The translations under genes were made by a program, and so were the position numbers. A stretch of 64,000 bases of DNA from Rhytidiadelphus loreus (taxonomy: Eukaryota > Streptophyta > Bryopsida > Hypnales > Hylocomiaceae). Under the pieces are notes generated by a model. The model had not been told where the DNA came from. It saw nothing but the letters and a program-made list of their open reading frames with translations, and ran no database searches. The stretch lies in NCBI GenBank assembly GCA_947034895.1, contig OX344762.1:18332760-18396759 (forward strand). Direction: 5' to 3'. How positions within the stretch are numbered: position 1 is the first letter of the stretch; each line of letters begins with the position of its first letter. Shown here piece after piece: positions 11,384-24,532 of this stretch.

Positions 11384-12404
11384 CAAGGCCAACAACAATA
11401 ATTCTCTATAATACAAACTAACTTCTTGTAACGTTGCTCACTATAGTGCAATGAAATATGAAATTCCATTCTCTAAACCTTTAAGCATTATGAAATGCAA
11501 TGAACAATTGCCATGGAAGCATCACAAACAGCTTAATAGTCAACACATTTTACTAAATCTAATCATATTCTCTAATTTGTGATATTTTTCTATGATTGAT
11601 TGGTGGAGATTAATGACCATTGAAGACTTAACAAGTTTAGTGAAAAGGCGGTTTAGATCGATGGAGCTAGATTCAACTAAATAAAGTGTTTTTTCATGAA
11701 TAACAAAGATCCCACAACAAAAATTCAAACTATTTTTTGGACCCTACCATTTATTTTGAAGGTATAATTTGATCCTAGTAAAACTAGCATAGCCAGTTCA
11801 TTGCAAAAGTCATCATAATCTACACAATCCTAAAAGTTGGACAGAAATTGATAGGAAAAATGTCCTCGCCATTGAAAATATTTCCTATTAGTGTTGTCGG
11901 CTCTTGAAATTGCAATGGCCCACGATGAAATGAAATATAGTTCTCCATCCTTGCCAAAAAGTAAAGCAATGACTGAAAGCACCTGAATTGAGACTAGAAG
12001 GCATGGAATAGAAATTCCAAGGCATGGCCACAGTGTGTGTGCATGGTTGAGTGGAACAAATGTGGCAAAAGTCCATATCCATATAACTTACTACTAACAA
12101 GGCTAATCAAATAAACTTTGCATTAGAAAGTGAACACAATAATCCAAAGAAAGACACATAGTGGTGTGGAAGGGGATCTTCTTAGAACCCTACAATGTGT
12201 TTTGCCCAAAATGCCTAGTGACATCATCCACTCAATTTGGTACTCTAAATCTCGAAAATGCCAATGGTTCAAAATTGATCCAATCTTTAATGTTGATTTG
12301 AAGCCCATTTTCAATTTCTAATAACATTTAGGATTCCAACCTCCCTTTGGAAAACACATTCTTTTGACTCTTCTATGAATTTTTGAAAATATGATTCAAT
12401 TTAA
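11384..12404. other. AT-rich intergenic, no supported gene
   Basis: Flank of the retrotransposon. Only short frames of 60-70 codons without motifs are seen. Confidence 0.4.
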
Positions 12405-13205
12405 CCCCTAAGTGCCTAAGCCTTTCCAAGTGTGTTTTTCCCATGAAAAAAGAACATGGGCTTATAGTTATCTCCATTGAAACAAATGTTTTTTTTCCAA
12501 AATCTAACCGTATGGATGTTTAAAGAGCTTGCTTATTAGTATGTACACCAATTTTGAGTGCAAAATTCCATAAGAGTTGTGAGATTATAATAAGAGAAAT
12601 GTACGTTTTCTATTTTTACTATGTTGTCCCTCTCCACAATGTTTCAGAAATTTGCACGTAAAAGCTTTTTGGGATTAGAAGTGACATGAAAAACTACAAA
12701 TTGTGTTAGCACACTAAAATACCCTTTCAAAAAACTTAATATCACTTGAAAAGCTATTAAACTCATTGCACAATCCACCTTGCAATTGTTGAGGTGCAAT
12801 TTTTTTAATAAGTATAATTCACAAATAACTCCAAATCAACACTTGCTTGTTTAAATTTTCAATGGTGAAAATCATGAAAACACTTTACTCTTTTGATTGG
12901 GACCATTTTCAAAGCAAATGAATAAGTGGAAGTTTTTAGATCTCAAATCAAGTGAAATTGCTCAAAGTTGAAAAATGAAGTAAAATTAGCAAGCTTTACT
13001 CTTCCACTAACGGATGTAAATGGCTTTGGAGACCTCTCAACACTCAAATATGTACCTTTTTCAGTGAAAAATGAAAGTTTTGAATAGTTAACCCTAAAAA
13101 CTGCCCAAATTTTTTTTTTAAATGGGCAAACGAATTTAACTGCCCACTTCAAACTGAGCCTGAAATTTCAGATCGACCATATATGGTCAATGAGGCAGTT
13201 AGGGG
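12405..13205. mobile_element. piggyBac-like (TTAA-bounded) element
   Basis: Left border TTAA then CCCCTAAGTGCCTAAGCC. Right border in reverse complement is TTAA then CCCCTAACTGCCTCATTG. The 801-bp interior is AT-rich and non-coding. The ends match each other over about 13 bp and follow the same plan as the other TTAA-bounded elements here. Confidence 0.7.
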
Positions 13206-13209
13206 TTAA

Positions 13210-15556
13210 CTCTTTCAAAAGTCCATAACTATGATTTTTAACATCAATATCATGTAAAGCAATATACTTTTTAGGTGCCTCAATCTATTCTAAAACACAT
13301 AATGAGTCACTAATACAATAACAAGAATGTTCTCTTTATAAACAAGACTCTTAAAAACATGTTGTATGGAGTTTTTTGAATCCAATTTGCAATTTTAAAA
13401 GTCCATAGCTCTTTATTTAAAGAAGAGACCTTCTAAATAATTACGTAGTTGTCTTTGCATTCAAGTTGAAAATACATGTTCAAATTTATAGCTACAATAG
13501 TGTAGTGAATTATCTACAATGTGGCTTGCAATGCAAAGGTCTTGTTGAAAAATACATTGTAACATGAAAAATCATCTACTTGATTGTGCACACACCAGAG
13601 TTGTATTGCAAAGGGAGCTCTCAATTTGACCCTAAACCCTAAATTCACAACCAAGGCATTATAATCCCTCAATACCATGGATGTGACAAGTACTTCAATT
13701 GCACAATGGGTTTCCAGCACAATTGCAACCCTAAAATCAATTGCACATAGGAATTGGAAATGGTCACTCTAAAACAAATCAAAATGAACCTTGATAATTG
13801 GAAACCCCTTTTAGAGGATCTTGGACAACAATAGATTAACGCCAATTCTAAAATGCATACGGGGTAAATTGTGCATGCAATTTATAGGTATTAAAGTCCA
13901 AGTCATTTGCAATTTGTTGAGCATCCTAGTTGCACATTGCCATTGTGCGTGTCATCTTTGTAACTTGGTGGCAAATTGAAGGCACCACCACCAGTTGTAT
14001 AATTGAAGCGTATTGCTAGGATTGGCATTGGTTACTTTTACACTTTGACTTCAATACTGGACAAATTCAACATGGGGGAAGTTTTAGACTACATAGATAG
14101 TAGGGGAACTTGATTTCTAGTTGCACATTGGAGTTCCTCATCATTTTGTCACACTTCCCTAGTCATCTCTAAAGCTTGTTGTACCTTGTTGTTTCCATCA
14201 ACGACAATTCAACCCTACAACTTCTTGAGTTTTTTGGCACACCTTTGATCAAGGTATTTCCAAGCTTGTTGGAGGTCAACATTAAGCACCATGAACAAGG
14301 AGTGTACCAATTGGCCTAGCAAAACTTACGCTTTCTTGTAATTCGTGGTTGCCATATTTGCAACAATTTTTGTTTGGGCACGCATGGTGCACTCCCACTA
14401 TTAGACCAATTTTTGCTCCTCATTCCTATCGGCATCAAACACTTGAGTTTCCCTAAAGTTACACCATTCTACTTGTTGGGCATTGGCAACAACTTTGATT
14501 CTTGTCCTTCTTGGCTAGCTATTACTTGTTCCAAGATCTTGTACGTTGCCAAATTTTGCATCCCATATTAGAGTGGCCTAAGATAGTTGTTGCCGCCGGA
14601 TATTTCCATCCACAAAGATGATCCTTCAAGATAAATGAACAATGAAGAAAAACAAAATTCTATTGTAGAGGGGCTTTAGTTTGTATAATTCAAGGGTTTT
14701 GGGGAGCACTTCATCCAACAAAGTGCCCAACTTTCTCATAACATAACAATGATTGTACGTAACTATGAATTTGTAAATACCATGCTTGATGTTTTCCCAA
14801 TTAGCCTCAAGAGATCGGAAAGGATGCATTCCACCTCTAGTCGGCTTATTGTTGTTGTAATGTGATGCAATTCAATCGTAGAATGTGTCTTTATGGTCAT
14901 TTCTTTAATTTGGATAGGATCTTGTGAAATGTAAAGCATGTTGAAATAAACATGATGTTCCTTATCATTTGAAAAGTTTTTTTCCTTCTTGGCATGGGAA
15001 GAAGAAGTGATCACCATGATGGTCAAAGAATCTTTTTGCTTTAATAGATAGAATTTATTAAAGTGTTGGTTTTAGGCAGAAACTTGACAAAACTATGAAT
15101 GTGCAAAGGGGCATAATGGTGGCATTGAGGTTGCTTTTTTATCAACAATTATAGCTCTACTGACACAATGCCATTATAATAGGCCAATAATGGAACCAGT
15201 GTAGATGCTCTTAACTCATTAGGAAAAAATTCAAGTCTAAACAGGCTGTCAGTTTTGGAAGCAATAGTGCAATTATAATGCAATTTTTATAAATATTAAA
15301 AAAAAAATTACCAAATATTTTTTTTAATTTTTTAGTTTTAATTTAATTTTAATTTCCTATTTTTGCACCAGGAGGGGGCCAAAAATCATAACTTAACAGT
15401 TCTCTACAGGCCTCAGAATTTTTGTAATTGGTGTAAAAATTTAGGAGTATATTTGGAGGGGTGAATTCTAGAGTGTATTGGAGATGACCTTAAGACATAT
15501 TCTACATTAAATAAGTACCAAAAAAATCAAATTTTGACATTTTACAAAAAAAAAAA
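13210..15556. other. AT-rich intergenic with repeat ends, no supported gene
   Basis: No gene-like exon is seen. Two MITE-type right ends occur (GATGCTC then TTAA at 15201-15211, and GGAGATGACC then TTAA near 15480-15493) without clear matching left ends. This suggests eroded elements. Confidence 0.35.
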
Positions 15557-15870
15557 TTGCTTCAAAATCTAGCTAAAAGAATAAAATTATAGTGGTCTTA
15601 GCCAATCACAGTTACCAATGCATATTGCATTCAAAATTTGGAGTGCTATTTGCAAAAAATTTACTTTGGTAAGCATGATCTGTCAATACTTCTACAATTT
15701 TTGCCATCTTACTAGCTTTTGAAGCGGTTTATTTTAGGATTCAAATATCTAAATTGGAGTATTTTGTACCTATTCAAAGTACTTTGGGATACGCTTCCAA
15801 TGATATGAAAATTTCAAGTTCTAATTATAAACCCATCAAAAGTTAGAAGTTCATTTAGAAGGTCAATATA
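15557..15870 (+). repeat. Dispersed repeat, copy 1 (shared with 26.8 and 33.3 kb)
   Basis: The segment shares CTTCAAAATCTAGCTAAAAG with 26.89 kb. It shares a 150-bp stretch (GAAGCGGTTTATTTT, then CTTCCAATGAT, then AATTTCAAGTTCTAATTATA) with 33.33-33.48 kb. The same stretch appears inverted at 26.74-26.88 kb. It is non-coding and its class is unknown. Confidence 0.6.
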
Positions 15871-18800
15871 TCACCTTAGAATTTTGTTTGCCACCCAATG
15901 GTGCCACCTACAAGATATTCCCATTACCACAATCTTAGCAACCTTTTTGCATCATGACAATGCACTTGGGGGTGGGAACACATCAATGTATAGTTTAGCA
16001 CGGATCTAAGGTATATCACCTATTTTTAACAATGTTAAGCATTTTAGCATATGTTAGATTGAATGATGGGGGTAATTTTTGCTTGCTAGGGAATAGAAAT
16101 GGTGAAGATTGCACTATTATTTGCTAATTTTTCATCAAGTTTGGAATTAGTAAAAATTAAGGAAGTGTAGATTACAATTTGACTTGTTCTTGATGTATAG
16201 GCAAACCTATTTTATAAAAGTGCAAAACTAAAAGGTGCTATTAAAAGGTATCAATGTATTATTCTTCAAACAAAAGGTGTTAATGTGTTATTTGTTACAC
16301 AACAATGAAGTTGCTAAACCACATCATATTCCCCTTGTTCATGAAAATAGGTGACCCTATATTGCCCCAGTGTAAATAGAGTCATTGTTGGAAACATGTG
16401 ATATCCCTTGTCCATGCTTTACAAATTTAGTCCCAACAAACTTTGAAAAATCACAAAAATTAACTTCTTATGTGAATGTCTTGATACTACTTGCAAATGA
16501 CTTTTCTCAAATTTCTCAATCTTTGAAAAAATCAATGTGATTTGACAAGTAGCTTCTCCAAGGGAATCTAGATAACAAATTTGTTTGGTAATAAGGCAGA
16601 CTAGCCCATTTCCGCCAACTATCTATCCATGTAGTCTTACTTTTGGCCCCAATTCCACCACAAAACTCATCCAAATTTGCTAATTTTATAACAAAATCAA
16701 TGCATTAATGCATAACATGTTAATCCTTTATTGGTGAGTACTTAAGTGCCAATAGATACATGAAAAGGTGGTTATGGGTTGTTTATGGAACGTTTATGAT
16801 TCCACTCTATGGGTGGTTTTGTAATTTTAGGGCAGACCACTTCAAAAATTCACAGAAATTACAATTTAAATTTGAAAATTTAAATTCCACTTGGATTTGA
16901 TTCATGAAACAAGCACACATCTGAAAAATATGTGCCCCTCTTGAAATTGTCCCCAAGATATTCAAATTGCAAATCCGGGTGGTAATAGACTGGTCTACCT
17001 TAGGCATGTTTACCTTATTACATATTTAATTCAGAGACCTGACTAGGAACAAAGATCTCGAAGATTCTGATTTTCTGACTAACCCAGGTGAGATTGCCAC
17101 AATCAAGGCTGACAAAAATTAATTTAGTTTGTGTTTGTTCTGATTTTCTTTCTAATAGAGTCGCAGCTGATTGTAATTAATAAGTTAAGTTGAAAATTGA
17201 ATGAGGGTAGTCTTCGTTGGGCATTTCAAAGTTCAGCCTAACCTTGACGATATGGTTTGCTGGGGTTGGGGTCAGATTCATTAGACCCCATACGAAATCA
17301 TTTCTTTTTCATTTGAATTTGAATTCATTAACCCATAAATGACGCTGCGGTCATTTTTGTGGTCAATGAATGATAGAGAATCTTATTGTGTAGGACAAAA
17401 GTGCAACTATTCATCCTTGGAATTTTGCATGAAATGGGGAGGTCTTGTATAGTAGTATGAGTACTTTTATTTATTTTTTTAAATCATCTATTCACACAAT
17501 GCCCAAAGGGATGATTTCCATAGTCATCAGCCCGTCCTTTAAGGATTAACTTCATTTAGAATTTTTGGAAGTTCATTTTACATGGTTTGGAATATTTTGT
17601 GACCTATAGCATGTTTAAGAATATTATTTGATTTATAGTATTCACAACTTTATCAATACTTGGGGTTTTATCAATACTCATAGCTTCTACTTTTCTTTTC
17701 TTTTGAGGATTTAAATTATTTTCATTAATATTTTATATATTATTTCATTATGCCACGTTATGATTTTTGAAAATTTAATTAGGTGTATATTTAATTATTT
17801 TTTAACAAATTTGACCCTAGTGTAGGATATTCTTCCACAAACTACTGAAACCACTCTTCACTTTCTTCGATTGAAAGGTGATTGTGCCAATATCTGGGAG
17901 GTTAATTTGTTTTTGTTTCTATCTTTTTTTTTGTTACTTGCATTTTATTACTGGAGGTTACTCATCTTCAAAAGGAAAAGGAAAAGGAAAAAGGAAAAAA
18001 ATGTGTATCACAAATGAGTATTTAAGGACACAAATTTTTGGGTACCGGATCTGTGTTCTTAAAAAATCCAGATGTGAAGTACATTATTGAATGACCAAAT
18101 AAGAATTGAAATAAATTATTTAGGAAAGGAATAAATTTATGAAGAAAAAAAAGATGTTACATTTTAGATATGTAAACAATAGATAAATGTTTTGAAAGCT
18201 ATTGTAATTGTTTGGTAGCTTATTTGATTACTTTCTATTTCTAATATACAATATATAAGATTGGCCACCAATTGTAGAAGGGTCTTTTTCAACCTGATAA
18301 AATATATCCATAAATTACATATATAATTTGAAAACATTTCAATATTTTTGTGGATTTGTATCCTATTGGAAACATGTAGAATAGACATTGCCACATTTTC
18401 ATCCATTAGAGACACATACAATTAAATATCCAAGCCTCAACTAAGGAATAACATGTCTTAGCTCAAAAGGCCCTACTTTTAGAAAGGTGTGGAAAAACAT
18501 GATTGATCAATAAAAAAGAGGTTGTAGGATGCATTCACACCAATGCATGATGATGACTAAAAAGTGATTTACAAAAAAACAGGTCTACACTACTTATTCC
18601 TAAAATTAAAAAAAAATTTATTGTAAGGAAATGTAGGAGAAGTATGTTTTTAATGTTTCTACAAATGAATTTCATAAATAGTGGAATGCATAGTGAAAAT
18701 ATTAGCCGCCTAATATTGGTCCATAATTATCAATGAAGTTTGCAATCTACCTAATACATAAACAAATTGTTTTAATTTCTAAGTAAATACTTTATTTAGG

Positions 18801-20840
18801 AAAAAAATGGAATAAGTTGTAAAATATATTTTTTTCAATCTTTTTTAAAATTTTCATTAAAGAAAATTATGGATGTAAACAAACTTCAAAAAATCTTTAC
18901 CGATCTTGACCAAATTATTTAATAGGCATTGAACTTTGAAAATTTGTCAAAAACACAAACTTGCATATAGGGATAAAATAATTCCAATATTTCTATATAA
19001 TAGTTATTTGAATATTTGCATTCAATTGGACAAAATTTGATTTCAAATTTGACCCTCAAATATATAGCACTTGTATTGAGAATGATATTGAATGTATACA
19101 ACTCAATCCTAAGGTTTTTTTATTTCATTCTTTTGGGCAATGCTTGAATCATGATATTCTTTACATCCATGTAATAGACATGATTGAGACACAAAATATG
19201 GATAATAACTCATCTATTCATTCAAATGTACATACATTTATCGAAGATGGAATGATTTTTATTAAAGATTTTGTAGCATTGTAGCAATTTTATCCATTGC
19301 AAAAAAAAAAAAAATTATCAAATATTCCTTCAAAAAAATAAACCTCTTTTGAATGATAAATTACTCCAAAAAAATGAACTATATATTTTTTGTTTTAATG
19401 TTGAAAATGCACTTTTTGCTTAAATTATAATTTTTTTCAAGTTGTAATGATTTTTGGATGTTTGGAGCATCTAAAGTAGAATATCAAATTTTGATTCATC
19501 TTTATCATTTTTGTTTTGGAAATTATGAAATTGAATGAATTTCTATAGATTCTAATTTTTATAAAGATTCAATAATTGAGAATGAAGCTATGATTGAAGC
19601 TCAATTCAAACAAAAAAAGCTACTCAAGGCAAGAAGGCTATTTACACAAGTTATTTTACTTAAAAAAATTTCATGCTTGAGATTCTATGCAAAGTCAAAG
19701 TCCCTAAATCTTTTTTGCCAAAAATATGTGAATTATGAAACTTGAAAGTATGGCAATGTTACATTGTAAAAAAACTAGATGGCCTTAAGAAAAAACATTT
19801 TGATCTACTTTGCAATTGTATGTTTTCATGAAAATTTCCTTCATACCTTGATTTTTATATATGTAAAACTAATACTACTATCAACAAGATCCTATATGAG
19901 TTTCAATGAAATAAACTTTTTTATAATTTTTAAAAAAACATGCTTTTTGCCAATTTTTGCCAATAAATTTTGGAAGTTAAATTGTGAAAAACATCTTGTA
20001 AATGGAAAAAAGTTTTAAAGCTTGAGTCTTAATATGTGCTTTGCTATAGACATCAAGGCCATGGTTGAATCAAAAATGATTTTCAAAGTTCTAGAGTTAT
20101 CCTATAAGTCTCACTAGATTTCATCTTGTTTTTTTACTATAATTGTACCATAAAAATAATATATTTGATAATTTAATGGAGTAAATAATACCTTCATAGA
20201 ATAATTAGAAATGTACAATCTCAAATCTTAAATTAAAGTAAACATTGGAGATGCACATTTTTGCTAATTGACCAAAAATAATATGACAAAGGATCAATGT
20301 CTATATAATCTTTTCTCAATTTGACATCTCTTATTTGCACATGGTATAAGAAAATAATGCATTATAAACTCTTCAAAAATTTAGGATAATATTTTTAAAC
20401 TTTTAAAATATATATTATGCTAAGTGTATTTTGGTAGATAATAAATACCACACGCATATATTGAATTTGTTTCAATAGATTATAATGATAAAGGCATAAT
20501 ACAAAGCAATATAATAATTGATTGGAAAATAAAGTTACTACCAAGATTTGCAACAATTGTTTGTTTATACTTTGCCACCAAGTCACTACAATGGTTTATC
20601 CTATTAGTGAGGGTGCAAAATTAGTCCCACTAATTTAATCTTCTTTGCTAATGATCTTTGTATTATGAGCAAGTTTGTTAAAGATTAGGAATTTCATAGA
20701 AGTCCTAAAATATGCTTTGTCAAATGCCCTTTGATCTTTTTGGTGCTTTTGTAATAATATATGCTTCTTTTTAAAGAAATTTTCTGTTCAAGTACGTCCC
20801 TAATAAACCTGCTCCCCCCAAAATTATTTTGAAACTAAAA
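15871..20840. other. AT-rich intergenic, nothing supported
   Basis: About 5 kb with no exon-like sequence, RNA gene or element with both ends visible. A (AAAAGG)n-like run lies at 17970-17998. Short frames here have biased AT composition and no motifs. Confidence 0.4.
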
Positions 20841-21479
20841 AATTAATCTGAGTACTTTTTATAAAATTTCAAAGATTCAAGGGGCACACCTTCAGAAACC
20901 CCTTCAATCTCTTGGGAGCTTTCAGAAAAAACATAGGCTATGCTGAAACACCTGAAAGAATCTCGAGATTGAATTGCATCCCTTTGGGGCGCCCCCAAAA
21001 GTGCCTGCCCAAACTCAGGTGCTCCTAAAGGTTTGCCTGATTGCCTCACTACAGCTCTCAAGCTTCATATCGTAATCAAAATATGGATTTCATCCAGTCA
21101 ACAAAAACCTATCTGATCTTTGAGGTGACAGGTCTGTCACACAGCAAGTTAGACAGTCTCATATAGACAAAATATGCACAGTTTACAGTTAGACTAACAA
21201 GACACCTCACAAATGTTTGAAATTCACTTACCAAATACTACTGACACATGAGGCCATTTGGCACACCCCAAACTTTCACCTTAAATAGTTGCAGCACCCC
21301 TCTAGATCAAGAGGTTTCTGCAAAAAAGTCAGAAAACAGAGAACTCAGTGCACCTTTCCTTAAATTCCAAGCTCTTCTTTTCAGTAAGCAAATAACTCCT
21401 CACAACAGCAGCAATTTCAAATGCCACGAAAGCATGGTAGATTGATAAGTGAAAGAAAAAATTCTGCAGCATATATATA

Positions 21480-21842
21480 CTCCAGCTAGAGAATCAGAAC
21501 TAGAGATTGGGTTCCGTGATTACCAATCATGCTGCAAGGTTGCGCAGCCAACGTGAAGAATATGCTTGCACTTGCTGATTCTAAGTTAGTGCAACACCAG
21601 GAGATCATGTTCTCTTCCATGGTATGTGACGGAGCGGCCGACTACCTGAGAGCAAGACATAACTTCACATAGATCTGCATGAACGGGGCCAGCACAAGCT
21701 GCCACCAAGCCTGAAGTCCAAGGAACAGAGATATATGAGAAGGATTGATGGTCTTCAAAGCCTGTGCGGCTGTGCCTCCGCGGTAAGAGACAGGTAACTC
21801 ATCCGTCCAGCCAAATTCAGCGCTGTCATCTAGGCTAACTAT
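21480..21842 (-). other. Probable 3' flank/UTR of the membrane protein gene
   Basis: GC content rises compared with the region upstream, and no frame is convincing. It lies directly downstream of the last coding exon on the same strand. Assignment as untranslated region is inference. Confidence 0.35.
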
Positions 21843-23544
21843 CTAAGAGTTTGAGATGTACTCCGTATCATCTTTTGCTCCTGTCACAAGTACATCTGAA
21901 ATATCAGCACCAGCAGCTGACCCGTGAGGCTTGGCCTTTGCAAGGAAGCTTGGAATGCTGTCTCCAGGCATCATCACGGAAAGATTTGTCTCCTGCAATT
22001 CAAATCCAGAATAGCCCCAACCTTGTTCATTCACACGCATGTAATGAACTCCAGAAATTGCACCAGTGTATTTAAGTGACAACTTCACTGACAAGAGGGA
22101 CAATACAAAGGTTGGAGCATAAGCCATTGCATGCAATTGAAAAGGGTGTTAGCCAAGCCTTGATAAGCGAGGTGACAGAATTTTCTTATTGTTTTACGTA
22201 AGACAAGTTGCCACTCCACCTTGTTGTCCCTAAGGAAACCGAGACTTGGTGGGGCTAATTAAGCCCTTTGCACATTGTCTTATAGTAATGAAACCCCTTG
22301 ACGGAGTAACTTACCCTAGTACACATTTTGTTAACCACAACTCTTTTTTCTGTCATCACCACATACAAGGCACAATATTGCGGTTGGAAAAGAAGAGTCT
22401 TGGAGGGTCAATAGTCATAATCCGTGTCCTTTCTTGCATTCTCAGAGTTCCATAAATCTTTTAAGAGTGGAGGTCCTATTTAGTCAGAAGGAGAACTCAA
22501 AGTCATATCCAATAACCATCTCCAAGACTCCAACCTCCCAACCCTCAACCCTAGTACAGCAGTACCTTCATTTTATAAGTATGAGTCATCGTCATTTAGA
22601 CGGCTATGAAGTTAGCTTTTGCATAGAATTAATAAAAGGTTGAGATCATCAACCAACAAAACTTGAACCCTCCATAACTTTTCCATATGGTATCAATTAG
22701 CGCATTATTGGTTGCGTTCAAGTCCTCTTTCATTCGCCAACAATGACGTATATGAATCTGAGCAGGCTCATACACAATATGTAACTATATTCATCAAGAA
22801 AAGAGAAGATTTATTTGGATGTCCCTTTGGTCATCAAAACAATTGGTACTTAGCCTCTCAGTTGCAAGTGTCTATTACACAGCATATCATCAGATCGACT
22901 TCCAATCTCATCAGTATGTCGCAGACGTTGAAGGATTGGGCCAAAATTAATTGTTCTCTGCAATTTTCCACAAATGTTAATTTGGATCTTCAAGTTTAAC
23001 TCCACGGCGCTCACAACGGGCAATTAGGTGCATTTCAAAGCGTCATTCTTCAACATATACAAGCAGAAATTCGGTGAGAAGTAAAGACATCCAACCCAAG
23101 TTTCCACTAACTCCACTAACAACATACAGCAGCAATGCAAGCACCTAACTGCATAATGCAAGCAACTAACCGCAGCATTTCCAGGCTGCAGAAACTAATA
23201 AACATCCCATGAACGAAAAAATAACGAAACCCTACCTGCTTGATCTTCTTCCCGCCGCGAGTGATCCTCTCGTGAGCGCCTTGCAACACCGCATTGCCGC
23301 GGCTTGCCCGTCGCGCTGCGTTTCGGGCCTGCAGGCGCAATCGCCATTCCAAGTGATAGCAGCAGCAAACGAGCGCCACGACGCTCACGGCCATGAACAC
23401 GGCCAGCACGATCCCGAGGTAGAAGTTCAGCCGGTGCGAGTGACGCGAAACAGGGGATGACAGGGGCGGGTGGTGGTGGTGCTCCGGCAGCCATCGGTTC
23501 ACTACATGTGAAACCATACTATCATAGTCCAAATGAAATTTCAA
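21843..23544 (-). CDS. Small single-pass membrane protein, At5g65660-like
   Basis: Two coding exons on the minus strand. Exon 1 is 23236-23544 at most. It ends AAGCAG at a GT donor (GTAGGG). Exon 2 is 21843-21992, after a TTGCAG acceptor, and both junctions are phase 0. The predicted protein is up to 152 residues: a His/Pro-rich N-terminus (HHHHPPLSSPVSRH), one strong membrane segment (LGIVLAVFMAVSVVALVCCC), YHLEWR, then a basic Arg/Lys-rich cytosolic-type stretch. The C-terminal exon has SVMMPGDSIPSFLA. A Gly-rich start, LG...CCYHW-like membrane core and MPGD.xPxFxA motif recall the plant hydroxyproline-rich glycoprotein-like family of Arabidopsis At5g65660, whose function is not established. 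The start is uncertain: a TAG acceptor at 23509 could mean an upstream first exon. The 1243-bp intron contains an apparent Copia-type LTR remnant. Confidence 0.68.
22147..22999 (+). mobile_element. Possible Copia-type 5' LTR remnant in the intron
   Basis: The sequence starts TGTTAGCC and ends TTTTCCA at 22685, about 539 bp. Two bases later TGGTATCAATTAGCGC begins, similar to the initiator-Met primer site (TGGTATCAGAGC) of plant Copia elements. An open frame to 22999 could be a gag start. No second LTR or pol is visible, so this is a truncated remnant at best. It lies opposite to the host gene. Confidence 0.35.
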
Positions 23545-24004
23545 ACTCTAATTAACACCGGAAGCAGATAATCAAAATCCTGGTTATTTCATCGTCAATC
23601 CGTGCGTCAATCAATGCATGATCTGCGCCTAATTGAACTCCGCTACTCCAATGTCCCTACCAATCCACCATCCCTGCATCCTCTCCGGCCATGGCTTGGA
23701 TACTCATGCGTACTCTTCCCTAAGACTAGGATCCCTCCTACCAACCAAAAGCGCAGCGCCGATCGCATCCCAGAAGCTGCAGCCATTCTGACAAGGGGAT
23801 CCAAAATGTGGGAACCCTTGGAGCAATGTCCCAACATTGATCAATACTGTTACGTGGATTTTCAGCAACCCTAGTCACAGACTGTTGGATCGGAGTGGAC
23901 ACAACAAAACCTACTAAGCATTCAAACTAAGTTACAGACACAAAGTCGATCGATCAGCCTAGTCGACTGCAGAAACAGCGCAGCATTGTGTCACGGATAG
24001 GGAT

Positions 24005-24286
24005 CTAAGCGCCTGACAAGAAAGAGTTCTCTGTGAGCTTGCAATTGCCGGCGAGGGATGCAAGCGCCCGCAGTTCCGCAACACGATCTCCGTCGTCCAC
24101 GTAAGGATCACGAGCGCATTTTGCAGCTACTGCAGCTGCAGCTGGCCATGCCAGAGAAACAGAGAACAGACACTCGTGAGTGAGAGTGAATGGCTGACAA
24201 TCATGAGAATCAAGCAGTTCTGCAAGGTGTTTTGCCGTTTGCATGTAATGTCGGGCATCTCCACCGCTAAGAGCAACCTCAATCAC
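24005..24286 (-). CDS. Unidentified exon or gene fragment
   Basis: A GC-rich open frame of about 94 codons in an otherwise AT-rich region, ending TAG at 24005-24007. The frame stays open a little upstream, so the ATG at 24286 need not be the start, and a TAG acceptor precedes it at about 24293. The predicted peptide has a HYMQTAKHLAELLDSHDCQ segment and an Ala-rich run (WPAAAAVAAKCARD). I do not recognise a family. Base composition suggests real or recently real coding sequence. It may be the last exon of a gene cut off by the element to the right. Confidence 0.3.
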   Translation of the reverse strand: MIEVALSGGDARHYMQTAKHLAELLDSHDCQPFTLTHECLFSVSLAWPAAAAVAAKCARDPYVDDGDRVAELRALASLAGNCKLTENSFLSGA

Positions 24287-24532
24287 TATCTTAAATCCCT
24301 AAACCCCAAACTGCTTCAAAAGTCCAAATTCTCACGATGAGTGCTTTAGGATGACGTTTTCTCCAATTAACTTGTGATTCATCAAAAGTGATGCTTGAAT
24401 CTTTAATAGACAATCTTTTATGATTAGTTTGATGAATATAAAATAAGTAATATATTTGTATATAGATACATTTAAGGAAAAATCTAGAGAAAAAAAAATT
24501 CAATTCAAGTTTGAATGACTAGTGCTTGAAGG

